A stretch of 64,000 nucleotides of DNA from Pseudovibrio japonicus (GCF_014651595.1 NZ_BMXE01000002.1:372001-436000), one strand, 5' to 3'; positions 44,788-56,732 are shown, counted from the first letter of the stretch. Program-made: numbers and translations. Notes: generated by a model not told the origin, from the sequence alone.

Positions 44788-45609
44788 TCAACTATCTTGA
44801 GACGTGCGACGGTCTGACCAGAACCTACCAAGGTTCTGGTCTTTTGCTAGATGGCCCCATTTGTTTTTGAGCGTACGTTCATCAAGGTGATACACCGAGC
44901 AGAGCAGCTCTGTTGTGATGATATCCTGCGGTGTACCGTGAGCGAGCAGATTGCCGTGGTCTAAGACAAAGATCTTATCGGCATAAACACAGGCCAGATC
45001 GATGTCGTGCAGCACTGCGACCACTCCACCACCAGCATTTGCGTAGTGTCGACCCATCTCAAGCACATCAATTTGATGCTTCAGGTCCAGACTTGCAGTT
45101 GGCTCATCCAGAAAGAGGTAGTTGGCACGGCCCTTCTGCCGTGGTTCCCACACCTGACAGAGCACTCTGGCCAGATGGACGCGCTGTTTTTCGCCGCCTG
45201 AGAGCTCCTGATAGTCTCTGTGTATGTAAGAGCCGAGGCCCACACGTTCCAGCGCTTCAAGCACACGGGGGCGCAGTTCATACGCGTTGAGGCCGTGGCT
45301 GCCGGAGATCAGGCCCAGCATGACGACTTCCTCGACCGAGAACGGAAAAGACAGCTGGGAGCTTTGGGGAAGGACTGCTCTGCGGGTTGCAAGTTCAATA
45401 GGTGGGAGGGACGGCAACGGGGTACCGTCCAACATCACTACACCCGCTGACGGTTGCTGGTCACCTGTCAGGCATTTGAGGAGCGTGGACTTGCCAGCTC
45501 CGTTGGGGCCGATGATCACCGTCACCTCTCCCGGACAACTGCGGAAGAAGACATTTTGGAGAAGCGTCTTAGTACCGACGCGGACTGAGAGATTGATTGC
45601 CTCAAGCAT
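44788..45609 (-). CDS. hmuV: Haemin ABC transporter ATP-binding protein
   Basis: 273 aa. Walker A GPNGAGKS, signature LSGGEKQRVHLARVL and Walker B YLFLDEPTASLD are present. The RRAVLPQSSQLSFPFSVEEVV stretch is characteristic of HmuV. It energises haem import through HmuU. Its start lies nine bases after the hmuU stop, in the operon hmuT-hmuU-hmuV. Confidence 0.93.
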   Translation of the reverse strand: MLEAINLSVRVGTKTLLQNVFFRSCPGEVTVIIGPNGAGKSTLLKCLTGDQQPSAGVVMLDGTPLPSLPPIELATRRAVLPQSSQLSFPFSVEEVVMLGLISGSHGLNAYELRPRVLEALERVGLGSYIHRDYQELSGGEKQRVHLARVLCQVWEPRQKGRANYLFLDEPTASLDLKHQIDVLEMGRHYANAGGGVVAVLHDIDLACVYADKIFVLDHGNLLAHGTPQDIITTELLCSVYHLDERTLKNKWGHLAKDQNLGRFWSDRRTSQDS

Positions 45610-45618
45610 CTGATTTCC

Positions 45619-46728
45619 TCACACCTGGACCTGATTGTTGCGCGCAAGCAGGATGGACAGGAACACCGGCGCACCGATGACTGCGGTGATGATGCCAATG
45701 GGGAGCTCTGCAGGTGCCACAACGGTTCTGGCGACAACATCAGCTGCCACGAGAAGAGATGCTCCCAGCAGCGCGCAGGACGGGAGAAGGAAGCGGTGAT
45801 CCGGGCCGATGATCAGCCTCAGGACATGGGGTACGACGATCCCAACAAAACCGATTGCACCAGCTGCAGCAACGGAGGCTCCGGTTCCGCCTGCAACCAG
45901 AATAATGATCAGGCGCTTGAGGTGCTGTGTGTTGAAGCCCAGATGAAAAGCTTCCGCTTCACCAAGTAAGAGTGCATTCAGGCCCTTTGCTATAAATGGC
46001 AGAGCAACAAGGACCGCCAGGGTGAACGGGAGTGTGGACCACACGCGTGGCCAGGTGGAACTTCCTAGACCGCCCATACCCCAGAACGTCAGGTCTCGGA
46101 GTTCTTCATCTGTGCTGCCAAATACGAGAAACCCGGTTACAGCGCCTGCAAGTGCGCCAAGCGCAATGCCTGCCAGCAACATGGTTGCGATGGAGGTCTG
46201 GCCACTGCGGGTTGCGACCTTATAGAGGAGAGCCGTTGTTGCAGCGCCGCCGATGAAAGCCCCCCATGGCAAAAGGTAGACGGAGTATCCGTCCAAAATC
46301 CAAGCGGGCAGGGCAGATGACAGGGTGATCACGCAGACAGCTGCCAGAGCGGCCCCCGAGGAGACACCGACCAGCCCCGGATCTGCGAGCGGGTTTCGGA
46401 ACAGCCCCTGCATCATGGCTCCGCAGGTGGCGAGGGAGGCGCCGACCAGACATCCCAGCAGTGTTCTTGGCAGGCGGATATCCATTAGCACGACTTTATC
46501 TCGAAGCGTGAGCGCCGCTTCTTCACCTAAAACCCAATATTCGACAGCGCCCCAGATATGTTCGAGGGAGACCTCCGTTGGACCAACAGCAAGCGATAGC
46601 ACACACACAGCCAGGAGCAGTACCGTCAGCGCGCACATGGCGTACTGCTGGCAGGCTTCTCTGGTTGTTCGTGTGCTGGGGAGGGGTGCTTTAAATGCCT
46701 CTGACAGTGTCATTTCACTCATAGTCAC
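45619..46728 (-). CDS. hmuU: Haemin ABC transporter permease
   Basis: 369 aa FecCD/BtuC-type permease with about ten helices. Recognisable motifs are RLPRTLLGCLVGASLATCGAMMQGLFRNPLADPGLVG near the start and GAIGFVGIVVPHVLRLIIGPDHR. It carries haem across the inner membrane. It starts one base before the hmuT stop region ends, consistent with coupled translation. Confidence 0.93.
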   Translation of the reverse strand: MTMSEMTLSEAFKAPLPSTRTTREACQQYAMCALTVLLLAVCVLSLAVGPTEVSLEHIWGAVEYWVLGEEAALTLRDKVVLMDIRLPRTLLGCLVGASLATCGAMMQGLFRNPLADPGLVGVSSGAALAAVCVITLSSALPAWILDGYSVYLLPWGAFIGGAATTALLYKVATRSGQTSIATMLLAGIALGALAGAVTGFLVFGSTDEELRDLTFWGMGGLGSSTWPRVWSTLPFTLAVLVALPFIAKGLNALLLGEAEAFHLGFNTQHLKRLIIILVAGGTGASVAAAGAIGFVGIVVPHVLRLIIGPDHRFLLPSCALLGASLLVAADVVARTVVAPAELPIGIITAVIGAPVFLSILLARNNQVQV

Positions 46729-46729
46729 C

Positions 46730-47656
46730 TCAGGACTTTGGCGGGGTTTTTGTGGCGATTTCCGCGAAATGGTCGCTCAGGTCGCGAATGGCTTGTGCTG
46801 TGCGCGGGCCAAAACCGAGTAGATAAGCACCGGCCATAACGATGAGGTTTCCGTTGAGACCAGCGGGTGTGAGGCTGAAACCGGGTTGCTTCAATATATC
46901 AGATTGGCGGCTTGAGCCCGAGCGAGACATCATCATCACCACTTCTGGTGCAGCGGCGATCAGTGCTTCTTTGGAGATTGGTTTATAGCCGCGCAGGTTA
47001 GCAAACACATTGGTTGCGCCAGCCAGTTCGATAACGGCATGAGCCCCTGTTTCACGACCAGCGACAAGGGGTTTTCCGCCTCCCTCCGAGATGACAAAGA
47101 CAACTTTGAGGGGATTGGACTGTTCCTGCGCATAGGCAATAGCCTCGTCTAGATCAGCTTTGACTTTAGCTTTCAGCGCTTGTGTTTGTGCGGGCAGATG
47201 GAGCGCGTTGCCGACGACCTCGATCTTTCTGAGAATGCCCTGCGGGGAATATGCCTCGCTAACTTCCGTCAGTTTGATGGAGGCTGCCTTAAGCACATCC
47301 ACCGCAGTGGTCGGTCCAGCGCCTTCCATCATCAGGATGTGGTCGGGATTGGATGCCAGGACACCTTCTGCGCTGAGGGCTCTCATGTAACCCACATTGG
47401 GAAGCTGTGTTGCTTCCTCCGGATAGAGGCTGGTTGTATCAACCGCGACGAGCTTGTCCTGTGCATTCAAGGCGTAGACAATTTCAGTCAGCGAAGAGCC
47501 AATGGAGATAATGCGTTGGTCTTGCTGCATAGTTTCAGCTTGTGCCTGACCAATGAGCATTCCGAGGAAGACGCTCAGCAGTGCGGCGCCAGCATAAGGC
47601 AGTAGTATGGAAAATGAATTGAAGACTTTGGTTAGGAGACCCATTGTTGCACCCAT
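46730..47656 (-). CDS. hmuT: Periplasmic haemin-binding protein
   Basis: About 308 aa. Starts at ATG 47656 or 47644 both lead into an export signal (SILLPYAGAALLSVFLGMLIGQAQA); the upstream TTG extension is Lys/Arg-rich and unlikely. The body is a class III binding protein (QRIISIGSSLTEIVYALN, LVAGRETGAHAVIELAGATN). It receives haem from an outer-membrane receptor, which is not encoded in this window. Confidence 0.9.
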   Translation of the reverse strand: MGATMGLLTKVFNSFSILLPYAGAALLSVFLGMLIGQAQAETMQQDQRIISIGSSLTEIVYALNAQDKLVAVDTTSLYPEEATQLPNVGYMRALSAEGVLASNPDHILMMEGAGPTTAVDVLKAASIKLTEVSEAYSPQGILRKIEVVGNALHLPAQTQALKAKVKADLDEAIAYAQEQSNPLKVVFVISEGGGKPLVAGRETGAHAVIELAGATNVFANLRGYKPISKEALIAAAPEVVMMMSRSGSSRQSDILKQPGFSLTPAGLNGNLIVMAGAYLLGFGPRTAQAIRDLSDHFAEIATKTPPKS

Positions 47657-47744
47657 ATGAGAGAAGGTTTTTTTGTTCCTTCGGGTATGAGTGGCTGATG
47701 GCTTCCCAGATTGACCCGTCAAGTAAAGCGCTATCTATTAAAAT

Positions 47745-47767
47745 AACATGAGTCCAATACTCATGTT
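47745..47767. promoter_or_regulatory. Inverted repeat upstream of hmuT
   Basis: Arms AACATGAGT (47745-47753) and ACTCATGTT (47759-47767), perfect, with a CCAAT spacer, about 90 bases upstream of the hmuT start. Possibly the binding site of an iron or haem regulator; it does not look like a standard Fur box. Confidence 0.45.
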
Positions 47768-48052
47768 TAAAGATTCGGTCAACCGCAAAATTTGATATGA
47801 GCGCGGAGGAGGCACCTACACGAAATAATTCTTGACTATCAAACTCATATTTTCTAGATACGCTGAACAACGGCCTCAATAGACTCGTTGTTGAGACATC
47901 TTGCCAGCCAAGCGCTTTGAAAAGCCAGCCAGCCTCGTCATATCCTATCCTTCCTGTCATGGCATGTGGTTGAGGGTCGTTCTGAGGACCCGTAACTCTG
48001 CCGAGCTTTTGACAGGAGAGGCTTTAGTACCAATTGGCTAAGGAGTTCCAGC

Positions 48053-48376
48053 GTGTATATCGCAATGAACCGTTTCCGCGTAGTTCGCGGCAAAGAAGAA
48101 GAATTTGAAACCGTCTGGAAGAATCGCGAGCGGCATCTGAGCTCTGTTCCCGGCTACATTGAGTTCCGGATGCTCAAAGGCGAGAGCGCGGAAGACCACA
48201 CTCTCTATGCCTCTCACACCCTTTGGGAATCCTACGAGAGATTTCAGGACTGGACCAAATCCGAGGCCTTTGCCTCCGCTCACAAAGGTGCAGGAACCCG
48301 TAAGAACTTCTATCTGGGCGGCCCGCAGTTTGAAGGCTTTAATGTCATTTTGACCGAGACCCGCGAAGTCGCGTAG
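48053..48376 (+). CDS. HmoA/IsdG-like haem-degrading monooxygenase (ABM fold)
   Basis: 107 aa, GTG start supported by AGGAG eight bases upstream. The ferredoxin-like antibiotic-biosynthesis-monooxygenase fold is seen in NRFRVVRGKEEEFETVWKNRE, VPGYIEFRMLKG and YASHTLWESYERFQDWTKSEAF...ASAHKG, which matches bacterial HmoA proteins. It is transcribed divergently from hmuTUV, so release of iron from imported haem is the likely task. Confidence 0.82.
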   Translation: MYIAMNRFRVVRGKEEEFETVWKNRERHLSSVPGYIEFRMLKGESAEDHTLYASHTLWESYERFQDWTKSEAFASAHKGAGTRKNFYLGGPQFEGFNVILTETREVA

Positions 48377-48454
48377 GGCCTCTCTGTTTGGAAGCTACAC
48401 CTTGCTGTAGCTTCCTTCTCCCCCTCCAAAGTATCAATTGCCCTCCTTTATTTT

Positions 48455-48472
48455 GTGTGCAAACTATTTGTA
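48455..48472. promoter_or_regulatory. Possible MarR operator
   Basis: GTGCAAA and TTTGTAC flank a CTA spacer, forming an imperfect palindrome about 30 bases upstream of the MarR start, where an autoregulatory site would be expected. Confidence 0.35.
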
Positions 48473-48496
48473 CGCGAAATATTTGGAGTGTCTTTC

Positions 48497-48901
48497 ATGC
48501 AGTTGAAGGATTGCATTTTTTATCTGCTTTCCAGAAGCTCCAGACGTGGTGCACGGTTTTATAAGAAGCAATTGGATGCTCTGGGGCTGACCCCGGTGCA
48601 ATCCATTGTTTTGCAAGCGCTTGCTGTTCAGGATGGCTGCACAACTTCCCGGTTGGGCAAGGCTGCTGAACTTGATAATGCGACGCTCACTGGCGTACTG
48701 GATCGGTTGTGTCCTGCTGGATGTCTGGAGCGCAGGACGAGCCTGGAAGACCGGCGCGCGCAAAGGATTTTCCTCACAAAGCGAGGGCGAAAAATTGCGG
48801 ATGTTCTCGACAGTTTGACGGAAGACGCCAATGCCAAATTTCTGGCTGAGCTGAGTGATCAGGAGAGGGACGATCTCAAGATACTACTGAGCAGGCTTTA
48901 G
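48497..48901 (+). CDS. MarR family transcriptional regulator
   Basis: 134 aa from ATG 48497 (GGAG ten bases upstream). The winged helix is complete: LGLTPVQSIVLQALAVQDG, the recognition region TSRLGKAAELDNATLTGVLDRL and the wing with CLERRTSLEDRRAQRIFLT, including the DxRAxR motif. It probably regulates the thioesterase gene downstream, 118 bp away in the same direction, or itself. Confidence 0.9.
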   Translation: MQLKDCIFYLLSRSSRRGARFYKKQLDALGLTPVQSIVLQALAVQDGCTTSRLGKAAELDNATLTGVLDRLCPAGCLERRTSLEDRRAQRIFLTKRGRKIADVLDSLTEDANAKFLAELSDQERDDLKILLSRL

Positions 48902-49019
48902 CCAAGCCAGCAAACTGATTTGAATTCTAGTTTCAGCGCGTAATCCCAGCCAAAACTTGAGAGATATTTGCGGGACTACGGCTTTATCTCAAAGATTTTC
49001 AATAGGACGGATTGAAGAA

Positions 49020-49457
49020 ATGGACGTAAAAACGATGTCAGGCCTTGATATCCTGAAAGCTATGCAGAAATCGGGCACTCGGCCAGCTATGGCCAAGACC
49101 ATGAACGTGGACCTTATTTGCATCGAGGACGGTCTTGCTCGCTTTAGATGCGAACCAACCAAGGACCACCTCAATCCAGATGGCGGTGTTCACGGTGGGT
49201 ATGCGGCAACGGCGCTGGACTCTGTGATCTCGCTCGCTGCGCAAACCAAGCTCAAGGATCTATTCAATTTCCGCGGAACATCGGAACTCAACGTCAAGTT
49301 CATACGTCCTATTAGGGGAGGTCAAGTTGTCTACGCGGAAGCTCGCGTAATCAGCATGACGCGCCAAACCGGAATTGCAGCTGGCGAAATCGTCGATGAG
49401 GACGGTAAGATTTATGCTTACGCCTCAGGAACTGTTATGCTCAAACCAGAATCCTGA
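49020..49457 (+). CDS. PaaI-type hotdog thioesterase
   Basis: 145 aa from ATG 49020. The hotdog signature HLNPDGGVHGGYAATALDSV holds the catalytic region, with ELNVKFIRPIRGG and the final strand YAYASGTVMLKP. It hydrolyses acyl- or aryl-CoA esters. MarR regulators and PaaI thioesterases are often paired in aromatic or fatty acid catabolism; no other pathway gene is adjacent. Confidence 0.88.
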   Translation: MDVKTMSGLDILKAMQKSGTRPAMAKTMNVDLICIEDGLARFRCEPTKDHLNPDGGVHGGYAATALDSVISLAAQTKLKDLFNFRGTSELNVKFIRPIRGGQVVYAEARVISMTRQTGIAAGEIVDEDGKIYAYASGTVMLKPES

Positions 49458-49822
49458 TTGTTGGACAAGGTCACGAAGGAGCATATGTCGCCTCACTGTG
49501 CTCCTTCAACTGTGGAAAAGTTAGCTGGCAACATATTTTTTTCTGGCAATCAAACCAGTTAGTTCCACTGAGCGGAATAAGATGTAAGCATCAATAAGTT
49601 GAAATTAACATCTCGCTATATCCATATTTACGCTTGAAAGAATTAGGAATTTTACAAATAGCGCAATATTTCGCCCTTCCCCGAAGGCAAAATATTTTCC
49701 AATTGCACATCACACAGTTTACACGCTATACGTGCTTACGTATTCCTTTGATGAGATATCCGGAGCGATCTGCTTTCATGAACGCTTAGATTCGTTCTCA
49801 TCCAAAAAAAAGCGCTTTTGTC
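49458..49822. other. Gene-free stretch upstream of gntR-type gene
   Basis: About 365 bp, AT-rich in the middle. No gene or clear repeat; promoter of the GntR gene expected near its right end. Confidence 0.5.
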
Positions 49823-50539
49823 ATGCTGCACACGATCTCGGACCGTTCCCTCATCTCTCGTTTTGGGATTTCTCCTTGGTCATCTGCGAGTAATCGTAAG
49901 AGTGATGCTGTCTATCATTATCTGGAAGAACAGATCATCGTCGGTGCGCTCATGCCTGGCGAAGCAATTGCCGAGCAGACCGTGGCTGATGCCTGCCATT
50001 GCGCTCAGGGAACTGTGCGTGAGGCACTGCTGAAACTACAACAATCCGGCCTGGTGGTGAGACATGAGTATAAGGGTACCCGCGTTGCGGGTATTAGCCG
50101 ACCGGAAGCAATTGAGATCGTCAAGATCCGTATGCAGCTGGAAGAACAAGCAGGACGCATGATCGCCTCCAACATTTCCGAGGAAACACGTAACCGGCTT
50201 TTTGACATTCTGGATGCCATGTGTCAGGCGGCAGATAGCAACGAAGTATTCTTATGTAGCGCTTATGACCGGCTTTTTCACGCCACATTATTCAGACAAG
50301 CGAACTTGCGAGGACTAGAGCCTATTCTGGAAAGATGCGCGCTTCATATGCACCGTGTAACGCTATCTCACATGAAACCCCCGCTCAATGGTGTTGAGAT
50401 TTACGAAAAGCACATCAAGATTATAGAAACCCACTGCAATGGCGCACCCGACGAAGCTGCAGAGGCAGCACGTACCCATGTAAGTTTTCTGTTTGATCGC
50501 TGGGTATCCAAGCACAGCTTCGAAAACCTCGACGTATAG
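49823..50539 (+). CDS. GntR-family regulator (FCD/FadR subfamily)
   Basis: 238 aa. The winged helix (DAVYHYLEEQIIVGALMPGEAIAEQTVADACH, GTVREALLKLQQSGLVV) is followed by an all-helical FCD domain whose metal-binding residues include D in YDRLFHATL and H in EKHIKIIETHCN. It usually regulates carboxylate or sugar acid catabolism. No target operon is evident nearby; it converges on gyrB. Confidence 0.9.
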   Translation: MLHTISDRSLISRFGISPWSSASNRKSDAVYHYLEEQIIVGALMPGEAIAEQTVADACHCAQGTVREALLKLQQSGLVVRHEYKGTRVAGISRPEAIEIVKIRMQLEEQAGRMIASNISEETRNRLFDILDAMCQAADSNEVFLCSAYDRLFHATLFRQANLRGLEPILERCALHMHRVTLSHMKPPLNGVEIYEKHIKIIETHCNGAPDEAAEAARTHVSFLFDRWVSKHSFENLDV

Positions 50540-50572
50540 ACACTCAGAAATCAATCTATGCAGAGCATGAAA

Positions 50573-50602
50573 AAAGCCGGAGTGCAGAAGCAAACCGGCT
50601 TT
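50573..50602. terminator. Bidirectional terminator between gntR-type gene and gyrB
   Basis: AAAGCCGG and CCGGCTTT flank a 14-base loop. T runs follow on both strands (TGATTTTTTT on plus, TTTTTT on minus), so it can end both converging transcripts. Confidence 0.88.
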
Positions 50603-50637
50603 TGATTTTTTTGTTGCCTGTAACTAGCGTACGTTGC

Positions 50638-53115
<2,478 letters not shown>

Positions 53116-53336
53116 TCATTAGGGTTCATGTTATAATTGGTTGGGCAAATGGTTCAAGCAATCTGAGAGTTTAACCGCTCGTAAACCAAGGGAAATATTG
53201 CATAAACGCGTTTTTTACAGGGGGAAAATTTCCTTTGCGTCCATCCCCCGGAATTGCGCTTACTGCTGGTTCCTCCAGTTTCCATTTTTGCGTCTGGAGT
53301 TTTCCCAAAACCGGTCCTGTTTTTTTGGCAGTCTGG

Positions 53337-53960
53337 TTAGCGCACGATCATTAACAGGGCGACGCAAAGAAGTCCAAGACATGCCAATCGATTTACCAGA
53401 TGCGTTGTCTTCTGCGAAGTCAACAAACTCCGAAATTTCACCGCCAGAAATGAGTAGGCGCTGTTTATGGTCAACAACACCGCTGACAGCACCGTGGCAA
53501 GTTCGACAAAGCCTATCAGGCTCATTTCCTCGACGCTAACGAGATTGGGCATCAGCGCGAGGTAGAACATGATCGCTTTGGGGTTCGACAGGTTGAACAA
53601 GAGCCCAGCAAACAGGGATGTTTTGGCAGAAGATTGTGGTGGTATTTGGTTGCCCCTAAAACCAGAGGGCGTTACCTCCGCGCTCTTCCAGATCCCATAG
53701 GCGATATAGGTGAGATAAGCCGCACCAAGCCACTGCAACGCCAGAAGCGCTCCGGAAAAACTGCTGGCGAACGCTGCAAGCCCCAAAGCAGCCACGGAAA
53801 ACCAGAGCAGATCACCACTAAGCAGGCCAAAGCAGAACAGCAAGGCCCCGCTGCTGCCAAAGCTCATGGCGCGGGCAATGATTGCAAAAACAGCAGGACC
53901 GGGAATGACAGCAAGCGTGAAAAGCGTGCCAGCAAACAGGGCGAGGCTGGTTACATCCAT
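53337..53960 (-). CDS. LysE/RhtB-family amino acid exporter (copy 1)
   Basis: 207 aa with about six helices. The N-terminal signature LFTLAVIPGPAVFAIIARAM and YLTYIAYGIWKS are typical of RhtB-type efflux proteins; LSNPKAIMFYLALMPNLV closes the call. Exports an amino acid or derivative across the inner membrane. It is the gyrB-proximal member of a tandem trio. Confidence 0.9.
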   Translation of the reverse strand: MDVTSLALFAGTLFTLAVIPGPAVFAIIARAMSFGSSGALLFCFGLLSGDLLWFSVAALGLAAFASSFSGALLALQWLGAAYLTYIAYGIWKSAEVTPSGFRGNQIPPQSSAKTSLFAGLLFNLSNPKAIMFYLALMPNLVSVEEMSLIGFVELATVLSAVLLTINSAYSFLAVKFRSLLTSQKTTHLVNRLACLGLLCVALLMIVR

Positions 53961-54045
53961 AAGTTACAGCGGTTCTTTGCTGGAGAAGAGGATCTTCAGG
54001 ATACCATGCCGCTTGTTTTCGCAAACATCAAACAAAAGCGCCGTG

Positions 54046-54666
54046 CTAGCGGGTGACCATGGTTGCAGCTACGCCAACCATGACCATGCTGGAGCCCTTA
54101 TTCAGACGCTGAAACGCTTTTTGCGATGAAATCAGTTTCTTTGCTGAAGCGGCCAGATAGGCATAGATGCCGAAGACAACAAACAGCACACCAGCCATTG
54201 TCGCGACCAGCTCCCAATACGCAAGCATGTTGATCTTTTCCATGGGCACGATGTTTGGCATCAGTGCCATGTAGAAGATCACGACTTTCGGGTTGGACAG
54301 GTTCATGGACAGACCAGCAAGCAGCGCAGCCGTGCGCGAAGATGGCTTTACAGCAACATCATCGGATTGTGCCGGGTTGAAGCCTTTGGAGTTCCACATG
54401 CCCCATGCCACGTAAAGCAGATAGGCCGCGCCAACCCACTTGAGTGCTACAAACACCATTGCATAGCTGGTTGCGATGGCCGCCAACCCCAAAATGGCCA
54501 GCGTAAACCAGAACAGATCTCCGAAAACCATACCGATGACAAACATAGGTGTGCCGCGCATGCCGTGGCCGAAGATACGAGCCAGCAAAGCAGCAACACC
54601 CGGCCCAGGAGTGATCGCGGCAGCAAACAGGGTTCCCGCAAAAATTAAAAGAACAGTCAATTCCAT
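54046..54666 (-). CDS. LysE/RhtB-family amino acid exporter (copy 2)
   Basis: 206 aa. The same plan is seen: FAAAITPGPGVAALLARIFGHG, then YLLYVAWGMWNSKG and LSNPKVVIFYMALMPNIV. Similar to copies 1 and 3 but clearly diverged, so the tandem duplication is old or selected for different substrates. Its ATG lies 13 bases past the copy 3 stop. Confidence 0.9.
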   Translation of the reverse strand: MELTVLLIFAGTLFAAAITPGPGVAALLARIFGHGMRGTPMFVIGMVFGDLFWFTLAILGLAAIATSYAMVFVALKWVGAAYLLYVAWGMWNSKGFNPAQSDDVAVKPSSRTAALLAGLSMNLSNPKVVIFYMALMPNIVPMEKINMLAYWELVATMAGVLFVVFGIYAYLAASAKKLISSQKAFQRLNKGSSMVMVGVAATMVTR

Positions 54667-54679
54667 CTAAATGCCCTTA

Positions 54680-55315
54680 TTATCGCGCGACGATTGCAGC
54701 AGCGGCGCCAAACATTGCAAAGCTCGCGCTCTTGTTCAATCGAGTAACAGCTTTTTCTGAAGTCAGGAGGCTTCGTGCCCGTAAGCTCACTCCAATATAG
54801 ATTGCAAAGACCAGTGACAATACGCTGAGCGTAACAAACATAAGCTCCACCAAGCCAATGGCCGTAACGGTTTCCATAGGCACCACGCTTGGCATCAATG
54901 CAGCATAAAACAGCAGCCCCTTTGGATTTGACAGCGTAATCAGCATACCGGAGAGCAGCGTTTTTGCGCTGTTTCTCGTGGTTTTCTGCGATGTTGCCGC
55001 GATTTGCGCATCCACTTGCGGTGTCTGTAAATTGCTGGCGTGCCAGAGTTTCCATGCCAGATAGAGCAGATAGGCTGCACCTGCATATTTAACGATAGAA
55101 AAGGCCAGTACATAGGTACTTGCCAGCTTCGCCAGACCGAGGATTGCCAAAAGAAACAGGCACATGCTGCCAATCAACATGCCAGAGACAAATGCAAATG
55201 TACCTTGCAGCCCAAACCCGAGTGTACGGGAAACCAACGCTGTAATAGCCGGGCCCGGTGTAATGGCAACAACAAATAGAGTTACCCCGAAAATGAGAAG
55301 AATTTGCAAGTCCAT
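54680..55315 (-). CDS. LysE/RhtB-family amino acid exporter (copy 3)
   Basis: 211 aa. FVVAITPGPAITALVSRTLGFG, YLLYLAWKLWHAS and LSNPKGLLFYAALMPSVV follow the same pattern. It is the promoter-proximal member; the trio appears to be one operon downstream of recF. The substrate is unknown. Confidence 0.9.
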   Translation of the reverse strand: MDLQILLIFGVTLFVVAITPGPAITALVSRTLGFGLQGTFAFVSGMLIGSMCLFLLAILGLAKLASTYVLAFSIVKYAGAAYLLYLAWKLWHASNLQTPQVDAQIAATSQKTTRNSAKTLLSGMLITLSNPKGLLFYAALMPSVVPMETVTAIGLVELMFVTLSVLSLVFAIYIGVSLRARSLLTSEKAVTRLNKSASFAMFGAAAAIVAR

Positions 55316-55482
55316 GAAATCACATTGCTTTTAAAAATAGGTGGTGTGAAGCAGATTGATTGCCCTCGCCCGGAAAGGCCATATGCGCCTTCTGAGAGCA
55401 GAAACCCAGAGTAATCACATAGCTTATGCGCTGACAAGCGAGATAAAAGTGTGTTGCCTTCAGACGAGCTCAACGAAACAGC

Positions 55483-56613
55483 TTAACTGGACTTAATTGC
55501 ACCCTCTGCAACATCAAAAATCTGCGCGGCACTTGGCAAGTCTTTGAAGAGGTTTTTGTCGGTACCTGTCATAAAGACCTGACCGCCTAGTACCTCCAGG
55601 CGGGTAAAGAGCGCTTCGCGGCGGCCCGGGTCGAGATGGGCAGCCACTTCATCCAGTAGCAGAATGGGCGTCATGCCGGAAATGGAGGAGGTCAGATCCG
55701 CATGGGCCAGAACCAAGCCGATCAGCAGGGCCTTTTGCTCTCCGGTTGAGGCTTGGGCGGCTGGCATTTGTTTTTCGCTGTGAACCACATAGAGATCTGA
55801 GCGGTGCGGACCGTCCAGAGTGCGGCCTGCTGCACGGTCTCGGAAACGGCCTTCCACCAACAGGTCGCGGTAACAATCTTCCCGATCAGATGCGCTGAGG
55901 CCGATGGTTGCAGTTTCGAACGCGCCTTGCAGGTGAATTTCCGCGGTCGGGAAGGGGAGGCCGAGTGCTTTCTGGGCTTCCAGAGTTTTCGCCAGCAGGC
56001 TCACTGTTTCACTGCGGGCCAGAGCAACAGCGGTACCTAACTCGGCAACCTGCGCTTCAATCGCATCAAGAAATTCTGGCGTTCCGCCTTCAGAAAGCAA
56101 GCGATTTCTCTGGCGCAAGGCTTTTTCAAAGCTGGCAACCATTCTGCCGTGAGACGGGTTGAGGGAGAGAACCAGACGGTCAAGAAATTTACGACGATCC
56201 GAAGCTGAGCCCGTGAACAGGCCATCCATAGAGGGAACAAGCCACAAAACACGGAGGTATTCCAGCAGAGCCTCAGAGGAGCGCGCCTCTTCGCCATCGA
56301 TACGGACGCGGCGGCCCGGTTCTCCTGCGGTCAGGCCGGTGCCGATGCGGGTTTCGCCAAACTCGCCCTCCAGCATTGCACTAACGGCCCAACCACCCGA
56401 ACTATCGGTACGCGCCACATCACCAAGGGTTGCACGGCGAAGGCCGCGACCAGCGGAGAGAAAGGAGATTGCTTCCAGAATATTGGTTTTGCCTGCACCG
56501 TTGTCACCGACGAAAGCGATCATTCGGCTGTTCAACTCAACGCTGGCTGCGCTGTAGTTTCGAAAATCCGTTAGCGCGAGGCGAGTAAGCGCCACAGGCA
56601 CTGGATCCGACAT
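55483..56613 (-). CDS. recF: DNA replication and repair protein RecF
   Basis: 376 aa. Walker A FVGDNGAGKTNILEAISFLS, the signature TGEQKALLIGLVLAHA and Walker B PILLLDEVAAHLD identify RecF, an SMC-like ATPase that loads RecA at gaps with RecO and RecR. It lies about 120 bp downstream of dnaN on the same strand, in the dnaA-dnaN-recF order. Confidence 0.96.
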   Translation of the reverse strand: MSDPVPVALTRLALTDFRNYSAASVELNSRMIAFVGDNGAGKTNILEAISFLSAGRGLRRATLGDVARTDSSGGWAVSAMLEGEFGETRIGTGLTAGEPGRRVRIDGEEARSSEALLEYLRVLWLVPSMDGLFTGSASDRRKFLDRLVLSLNPSHGRMVASFEKALRQRNRLLSEGGTPEFLDAIEAQVAELGTAVALARSETVSLLAKTLEAQKALGLPFPTAEIHLQGAFETATIGLSASDREDCYRDLLVEGRFRDRAAGRTLDGPHRSDLYVVHSEKQMPAAQASTGEQKALLIGLVLAHADLTSSISGMTPILLLDEVAAHLDPGRREALFTRLEVLGGQVFMTGTDKNLFKDLPSAAQIFDVAEGAIKSS

Positions 56614-56700
56614 TCAGGCTCTCTCAGGTTGTTTGAGTTTTGATCATATTCTCACCCAAAAACCAGTAGCGGTTTTTCGGGAATATGTACCAAGAAAAAT

Positions 56701-56726
56701 GCCCCCGGCTTTGGTGGCCGAGGGCA
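56701..56726 (-). terminator. Terminator of dnaN
   Basis: A GC-rich stem (GCCCCCGGC facing GCCGAGGGC, imperfect) lies directly past the dnaN stop. On the minus strand it is followed by ATTTTTC. Confidence 0.75.
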
Positions 56727-56732
56727 GAACTT

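Noticed and set aside
47535-47960. 141-codon minus-strand frame overlapping hmuT
   Set aside because: Overlaps the hmuT signal region in another frame and lacks any recognisable domain.
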